Source: Rhodospirillaceae bacterium
GTDB taxonomy: Bacteria; Pseudomonadota; Alphaproteobacteria; CADEGL01
NCBI GenBank assembly: GCA_018699755.1
Contig: JABIRQ010000282.1
Coordinates: 1 to 8,568 of the forward strand
DNA: 8,568 nt
Direction: 5' to 3'
Below are positions 5,386 through 8,568 of this stretch, piece after piece; the first letter of the stretch is position 1; every line of letters starts with the position of its first letter. The notes under the pieces are model-generated. The model was not told where the DNA came from and searched no databases. It saw only the letters and a list, made by a program, of their open reading frames with translations. A program made the position numbers and the translations under genes.

Positions 5386-5889
5386 TTTCTCCGGATACCG
5401 AATCGCGGCGACTTCCAGCTCCACCTCGCCGGCCGGGCGTTTCCAGAGCACGACGTCGCCGACCGCGGCGGCGTCGAGGGCGCGGGCGAGGGGGGAGACC
5501 CAGCTGACCAGGCCGTTTGCGGCGTCGGCTTCGTCCTCGCCTACGACGCGGTAGGTGCGGCGCTTGTCGTCCTCGCCGATGATCTCGACCTCGGCGCCGA
5601 AGGCGACCTTGTCGCGGGGCTGGACGGCGAGATCGACCAGGATAGCGCGCTCGATCCGCTCCAGCACCCAACGCAGGTCGCGCTGGACATGGGGCAGGGC
5701 CTGTTTGGTCTCCATATCGTCCTTGTGGGTCTCCAGCGCCTCTTTCTCGGCGCGCAGGCGGTCGCGCATGGCCTGCAGGGCGGTCAGGCCGCCGGGGGTG
5801 ACGTAGTTCGGATGTGCGCTCTGCGGTTTGTCCGGCAGATCGTCCCGGACCTCGTCACCGTCAGGCTCGCGGACGAAGGCGCGGCTCAT
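5383..5889 (-). CDS. GreA/GreB-family transcription elongation factor-like protein with shortened coiled coil
   Basis: A 168-aa protein. The C-terminal FKBP-like domain is clear (FGAEVEI 98-103, TYRVVGEDEAD 112-122, SPLARAL 132-138, GDVVLWKRPAGEVELEVAAIRY 144-165) and follows E. coli GreA closely. Residues 1-28 are an extra acidic/Pro-rich head (MSRAFVREPDGDE...). The N-terminal coiled coil (about 31-95) is roughly 15 residues shorter than in GreA by my alignment, and the GDLxENAEY tip that carries the acidic residues for RNA cleavage is absent. It should bind RNA polymerase near the secondary channel; whether it stimulates transcript cleavage is doubtful. GGGAGGT lies six bases before ATG. 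Its ATG overlaps the stop of the MFS gene (ATGA), showing translational coupling. Confidence 0.85.
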   Translation of the reverse strand: MSRAFVREPDGDEVRDDLPDKPQSAHPNYVTPGGLTALQAMRDRLRAEKEALETHKDDMETKQALPHVQRDLRWVLERIERAILVDLAVQPRDKVAFGAEVEIIGEDDKRRTYRVVGEDEADAANGLVSWVSPLARALDAAAVGDVVLWKRPAGEVELEVAAIRYPEK

Positions 5890-7127
5890 GCTGGACCTCC
5901 CTCTGCGCTCCGGTCGCGTATGCGCCGCGCGGCGATCTGCGAGGCGGCGAAGGAACCGACGAGGAAGACGCCGCAGGCCAGAAACACGCCTTCCGGCATG
6001 GCGTGGTCGACGAACCAGCCCATGATCAGCGGTGCCGCGACCGCGCCGACTTCGATCCCCACGCTCATCAGGCCGTAGACCTTGCCGATCGCGCCCGGCG
6101 GGGCGAAGGCGCGGACCATCATGTCCCGCGTCGGGATCATCGCGCCCACCAGGAAGCCGGCCATCGCCATCACGCCCAGCACCGCGCCGTAGGGCAGGTG
6201 GAGCAGACCGATCGCGCCGAGACCGGCCGCGGCGGTCAGGAAGGCCGCGCCGGTCAGCAGGTCGTAGCGGTCGGTCTTGTCGGTCGCGATGCCGCCGGCG
6301 ACGACGCCGGCCGCGGCGGCGATCAGGAACAGGGTTAGGCCGTATTTCGCGTCGCCCAGGGTCAGATCGTAGAGGGCGATGAGGGACGAGATCGACTGAG
6401 CCTGGATGCCCATGGTGGTCATCGCGTTCACCAGGAAGAAGCCGAAGAGCAGAATCAGGCCTGGCGTCAGCACACGAGACAGGTTGGCGAGCACGGATTC
6501 TTCGCGCGCCGCGGCCTTGGCCGCCCGCGCGGTCTCATGCCCGTTGTCGTCCAGCCATGTCCTTTGCGCGAGCAGGACGGCGGCCATGAGGAGGCCAGCG
6601 AGCCCGCAGAGGCCAAGGGCGGCGCGCCATCCCAGGGCCTCGGCCAGGGCGACGGTGACCAGGGGCGCGGCGGCGAAGCCGAGATAGCCCGAAAAAGTAT
6701 GCGCGGCGAAGGCCCGGCCCAGGCGTCGTTCGGGCACCCGCGCGTTGAGGATGGCGTAGTCGGCCGGGTGGAAGACGCTGTTGCCGAGGCCCGCGACGAA
6801 GGACAGGCCGAGCAGGGCCCAATAGCTGTCGGCGAAGGTCATGAGGGCGACGCTGCCTGAGAGCAGGGTCAGGCCGGCGATCAGGGGCCAGGCCGCGCCG
6901 TGGCGGTCGACCACGAAGCCCACGGGCATCAGGCCGATGCCGGCGGCGAGGGCATAGGCGCTCATCAACCCGCCCAGGGCGGTATAGCTCGTCCCGAGTT
7001 CGGCATGGAGGATCGGGAAAAGCGGCGGCAGGGCCAGCAGATAGAAATGGCTGAAGAAATGCCCGCCGCCCACCAGGCCGATCGTGCGCAGGTCCTTGCC
7101 CGTCCTTTCCAGGGTCGCGGCGGTCAT
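5886..7127 (-). CDS. MFS transporter, Fsr (fosmidomycin resistance)-like
   Basis: A 413-aa inner-membrane carrier with about 12 hydrophobic segments and a central cytoplasmic loop (about 189-215, charged). Motif A after segment 2 is seen as GFVVDRHG (70-77) and its half-repeat as GGIATDKTDRY (278-288). The GLGNSVFHPADYAIL segment (113-127) resembles the GSSVFHP signature of Fsr-type drug exporters, so proton-driven export of a small molecule is likely; the substrate is unknown. ATG 7127 is chosen over an upstream in-frame TTG at 7157 because hydrophobic and charged composition becomes normal from there; AAGGA lies about 11 bases upstream. It is the first gene of the MFS - gre-like - def cluster and its stop overlaps the next start. 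Confidence 0.9.
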   Translation of the reverse strand: MTAATLERTGKDLRTIGLVGGGHFFSHFYLLALPPLFPILHAELGTSYTALGGLMSAYALAAGIGLMPVGFVVDRHGAAWPLIAGLTLLSGSVALMTFADSYWALLGLSFVAGLGNSVFHPADYAILNARVPERRLGRAFAAHTFSGYLGFAAAPLVTVALAEALGWRAALGLCGLAGLLMAAVLLAQRTWLDDNGHETARAAKAAAREESVLANLSRVLTPGLILLFGFFLVNAMTTMGIQAQSISSLIALYDLTLGDAKYGLTLFLIAAAAGVVAGGIATDKTDRYDLLTGAAFLTAAAGLGAIGLLHLPYGAVLGVMAMAGFLVGAMIPTRDMMVRAFAPPGAIGKVYGLMSVGIEVGAVAAPLIMGWFVDHAMPEGVFLACGVFLVGSFAASQIAARRIRDRSAEGGPA

Positions 7128-7342
7128 GGTCGTTTCGGTCCTTCGGGTCAATCGCAACGCGCCAGCGTCGGCCTTGGGCGCCCGTCACGTCAAGGGACCG
7201 CCCGCGCATGGCGCCATGCGCGGCGCAGCCCATTCGCGCCTTTTGGATGCCACCCAGCACCGTTCGCCGACGACCGGCTTTCCTTTTGCCCCGGCGGACG
7301 GAATAGTTGGTCGCGAGACGCAACGCGAGTGGGGAGAGAGAT
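7128..7342. promoter_or_regulatory. Divergent intergenic region, presumed promoters for both directions
   Basis: A 215-bp gap between the MFS operon (left) and the SnoaL-like gene (right). It must hold both promoters, but I cannot point to confident -35/-10 boxes in this GC-rich sequence. The one clear structure in it is the palindrome at 7202-7223. Confidence 0.5.
7202..7223. promoter_or_regulatory. 22-bp perfect palindrome, candidate operator
   Basis: CCGCGCATGGC followed immediately by its exact reverse complement, with no loop. It lies 75 bp upstream of the MFS start and 120 bp upstream of the SnoaL-like start. A perfect two-fold site in a divergent promoter gap is what a dimeric repressor or activator would bind; no regulator gene lies next to it in the window. 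A chance GC-rich palindrome or a restriction-type site cluster is the alternative. Confidence 0.5.
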
Positions 7343-7792
7343 ATGGCAGGCGACACGGCGACGGACCGGGACCGCGAGAGCCTGACGGCTTGGCTGGAGG
7401 GCTTTTCGAAGGAAATCCAGACCCTCGACTACACCTCGGCGCGTGCGCGTTTCGTTCAGGACGTCACGACCTTCAGCACCCATAAGGACATCGTCTCGAA
7501 TCTCGACGAGTTCGAGCACGACCAGTGGCGCCATGTCTGGCACACCTCGACCGGCTTCCATTGGGACACGGCGAAGATGCGCTTCGGCACCTCGGCCGAC
7601 CGGCTGATGGCCTGGGTCGCCGTGCCCTGCGCCTCGACCGGCTATCACGAGGACGGCACGGAGTTCGACCGGCCCGGCCGCGGCAGCCTGGTCCTGACCC
7701 GAAAGAGCGTGGACGCCCCCTGGCAGGGCGTTCATGTCCATGTTTCCCTCAGGCACGGCGTGCCGGCCAAGAGCCACGGCAAGCCGAAATAG
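7343..7792 (+). CDS. SnoaL/NTF2-like (DUF4440-type) small protein
   Basis: A 149-aa soluble protein with the cone-shaped NTF2-like pattern: N-terminal helix with W17 and F21, LDYTSARARFVQDVTTFSTH (28-47), W62 and W66, a strand with FHWDTAKMRFGTSADRLMAWV, STGYHEDGTEFDRPGRGSLVLTR (98-120) and the closing WQGVHVHVSL (127-136). The closing HVHVSL and the GR.SLVL strand are typical of polyketide-cyclase/SnoaL-like and DUF4440 proteins, which may bind or isomerise small molecules; no reaction can be assigned. ATG 7343 is preferred to the upstream TTG at 7307 because of GGGGAGAG 5-12 bases upstream. It stands alone, divergent from the MFS operon. Confidence 0.85.
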   Translation: MAGDTATDRDRESLTAWLEGFSKEIQTLDYTSARARFVQDVTTFSTHKDIVSNLDEFEHDQWRHVWHTSTGFHWDTAKMRFGTSADRLMAWVAVPCASTGYHEDGTEFDRPGRGSLVLTRKSVDAPWQGVHVHVSLRHGVPAKSHGKPK

Positions 7793-7795
7793 GGG

Positions 7796-7956
7796 TTAGC
7801 AGCCTTCTGAAAAAGGAGCATTGTGCCAATCATCCTTCGAGACGCTCGCTAACGCGAGCTCCTCAGGATGAGGAAAAACAATACTTTAGCCTCGCCCTGA
7901 GGAGGCTCGAAGAGCCGTCTCGAAGGGTATGCCTGCCTTTTTCGACGGCCTGTTAG
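7796..7956. repeat. Compound inverted repeat (REP pair inside outer inverted arms), MITE-like
   Basis: Inner pair: 7831-7873 (CCTTCGAGACG ... CTCCTCAGG) and 7891-7930 (CCTGAGGAGG ... GTCTCGAAGG) are inverted copies of one REP-type palindrome. Outer arms: 7796-7816 and 7936-7956 are related as inverted repeats at about 14 of 21 positions (TGAAAAAGG at the left, CCTTTTTCG at the right). The whole unit fills the convergent gap between two genes and can fold as one long stem-loop; it likely ends transcription from both sides. The right arm contains the TAA stop of the hydrolase gene. Confidence 0.6.
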
Positions 7957-8568
7957 GCGTTTTCCGCCAAAAACCCCAGAACGGCCGACCGAAACGCGTC
8001 CGGCGCCATGTTCGGATAGAAATGGCCGCCCGTGGGCAGCATCGCGAGGCGTGCGTTCGGGATTGCGGCGGCGAGGGCGTGGAAATGATAGGCGGGAGTG
8101 ACGAGATCGTCGGCTGCGCCGAAGACCAGGGTCGGGGCCTGAATCCTGTGAATCTCGGCCCGCCGGTCGAAACGGCGGATCGCGTCGATGCGCGACAGGG
8201 TGATCTCCGGATCCGGATCGCTGGCCAGCAGGATTTGCGCATCGGCCTCGGCGGCCTCGGGATGTTCGTGGAACCAGGCGGCCGGCTTCATGAACAGGGC
8301 GGAGAGGCGGGCATAAGCCTCGATCCCCATGGCCTCCAGCACGGCGGAGCGGTTGGCGAAAAGCGCGTCGAAATAGCCGTCCCGGCCGGGCCAGGTCGCG
8401 CTCAGGATCAGGCGGTCGATGCGTTCGGGCCGTTCGATGGCGAGCACCTGCCCCATCGCGCCGCCGGTCGAATGGCCGCAGTAATGGGCGCGTTCGATCC
8501 CCAGATGATCCATCAGGGCCAAGGCATCCTCCGCCATCTGCTCGACCGAATAGTCGATGCGCGAGCGG
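7953..8568 (-). CDS. Alpha/beta-fold hydrolase (3-oxoadipate enol-lactonase-like); 5' end outside window
   Basis: The frame runs past the right window edge (RSRIDYSVEQ precedes the internal Met at 8537), so the N-terminal part with the oxyanion-hole strand is missing. In the 204 visible residues the nucleophile elbow is GHSTGG (Ser33), the acid is in GAADDLVTP (Asp153 or Asp154) and the base is His182 in GGHFY: a complete catalytic triad. A helical cap lies at about 60-115. The order and spacing match PcaD/RutD-like hydrolases that act on lactones or small esters; the substrate cannot be given. It is convergent with the SnoaL-like gene, and its stop lies inside a repeat arm. Confidence 0.9.
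   Translation of the reverse strand, partial: RSRIDYSVEQMAEDALALMDHLGIERAHYCGHSTGGAMGQVLAIERPERIDRLILSATWPGRDGYFDALFANRSAVLEAMGIEAYARLSALFMKPAAWFHEHPEAAEADAQILLASDPDPEITLSRIDAIRRFDRRAEIHRIQAPTLVFGAADDLVTPAYHFHALAAAIPNARLAMLPTGGHFYPNMAPDAFRSAVLGFLAENA

Noticed and set aside
5886..6382. Long plus-strand frames rich in Arg, Pro and Gly opposite the MFS gene
   Set aside because: Typical antisense shadows of a GC-rich gene, with low-complexity composition and no recognisable domain.
7128..7157. Upstream TTG start for the MFS gene
   Set aside because: It adds ten residues without a ribosome site; ATG 7127 fits the family better.
8535..8537. ATG at 8537 as the real start of the alpha/beta hydrolase
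   Set aside because: The frame stays open to the edge and the preceding residues (IDYSVEQ) continue the fold; the catalytic domain would lack its first strands.

Overview
This is a high-GC window with strong GC bias at third codon positions. Its gene families and REP-type palindromes fit an alphaproteobacterium, possibly a Rhodospirillales-like environmental species; that assignment is inference from gene style only. All 8568 bases are accounted for by two chromosomal gene blocks, one inserted mobile element and several intergenic repeats. I see no rRNA, tRNA or CRISPR array.

Left block (1-2242, + strand): two tandem paralogous M24/creatinase-fold hydrolases that resemble ectoine hydrolase (DoeA). 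The first is cut by the window edge. Both have lost most of the usual M24 metal ligands, as creatinase has, so they are more likely C-N (amidine or amide) hydrolases than true aminopeptidases.

Centre (2243-4771): the convergent gap between the second hydrolase and def originally held a pair of oppositely oriented REP palindromes. The second palindrome is split by a complete-looking insertion element of about 2.34 kb (2361-4697) with imperfect inverted ends and a duplicated CCCATAGGG target. It encodes an intact IS1595/ISXO2-type transposase with a zinc ribbon. It also carries five small cargo genes on both strands: a 62-aa protein at the left end, a 161-aa protein with an R-x4-H HEPN-type motif, a 48-aa basic protein whose start codon overlaps that of the HEPN-like gene on the opposite strand, a 100-aa protein with one C-terminal membrane segment, and a 65-aa protein upstream of the transposase. 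This cargo-bearing element is the most unusual part of the window.

Right block: a minus-strand operon (7127 down to 4772) of an MFS exporter, a GreA/GreB-family factor with a shortened coiled coil (ATGA overlap with the MFS stop), and peptide deformylase. A 22-bp perfect palindrome lies in the divergent gap between this operon and a SnoaL/NTF2-like gene (7343-7792, + strand). A compound inverted repeat (7796-7956) fills the convergent gap to the last gene, an alpha/beta hydrolase (minus strand) that is cut by the right window edge.
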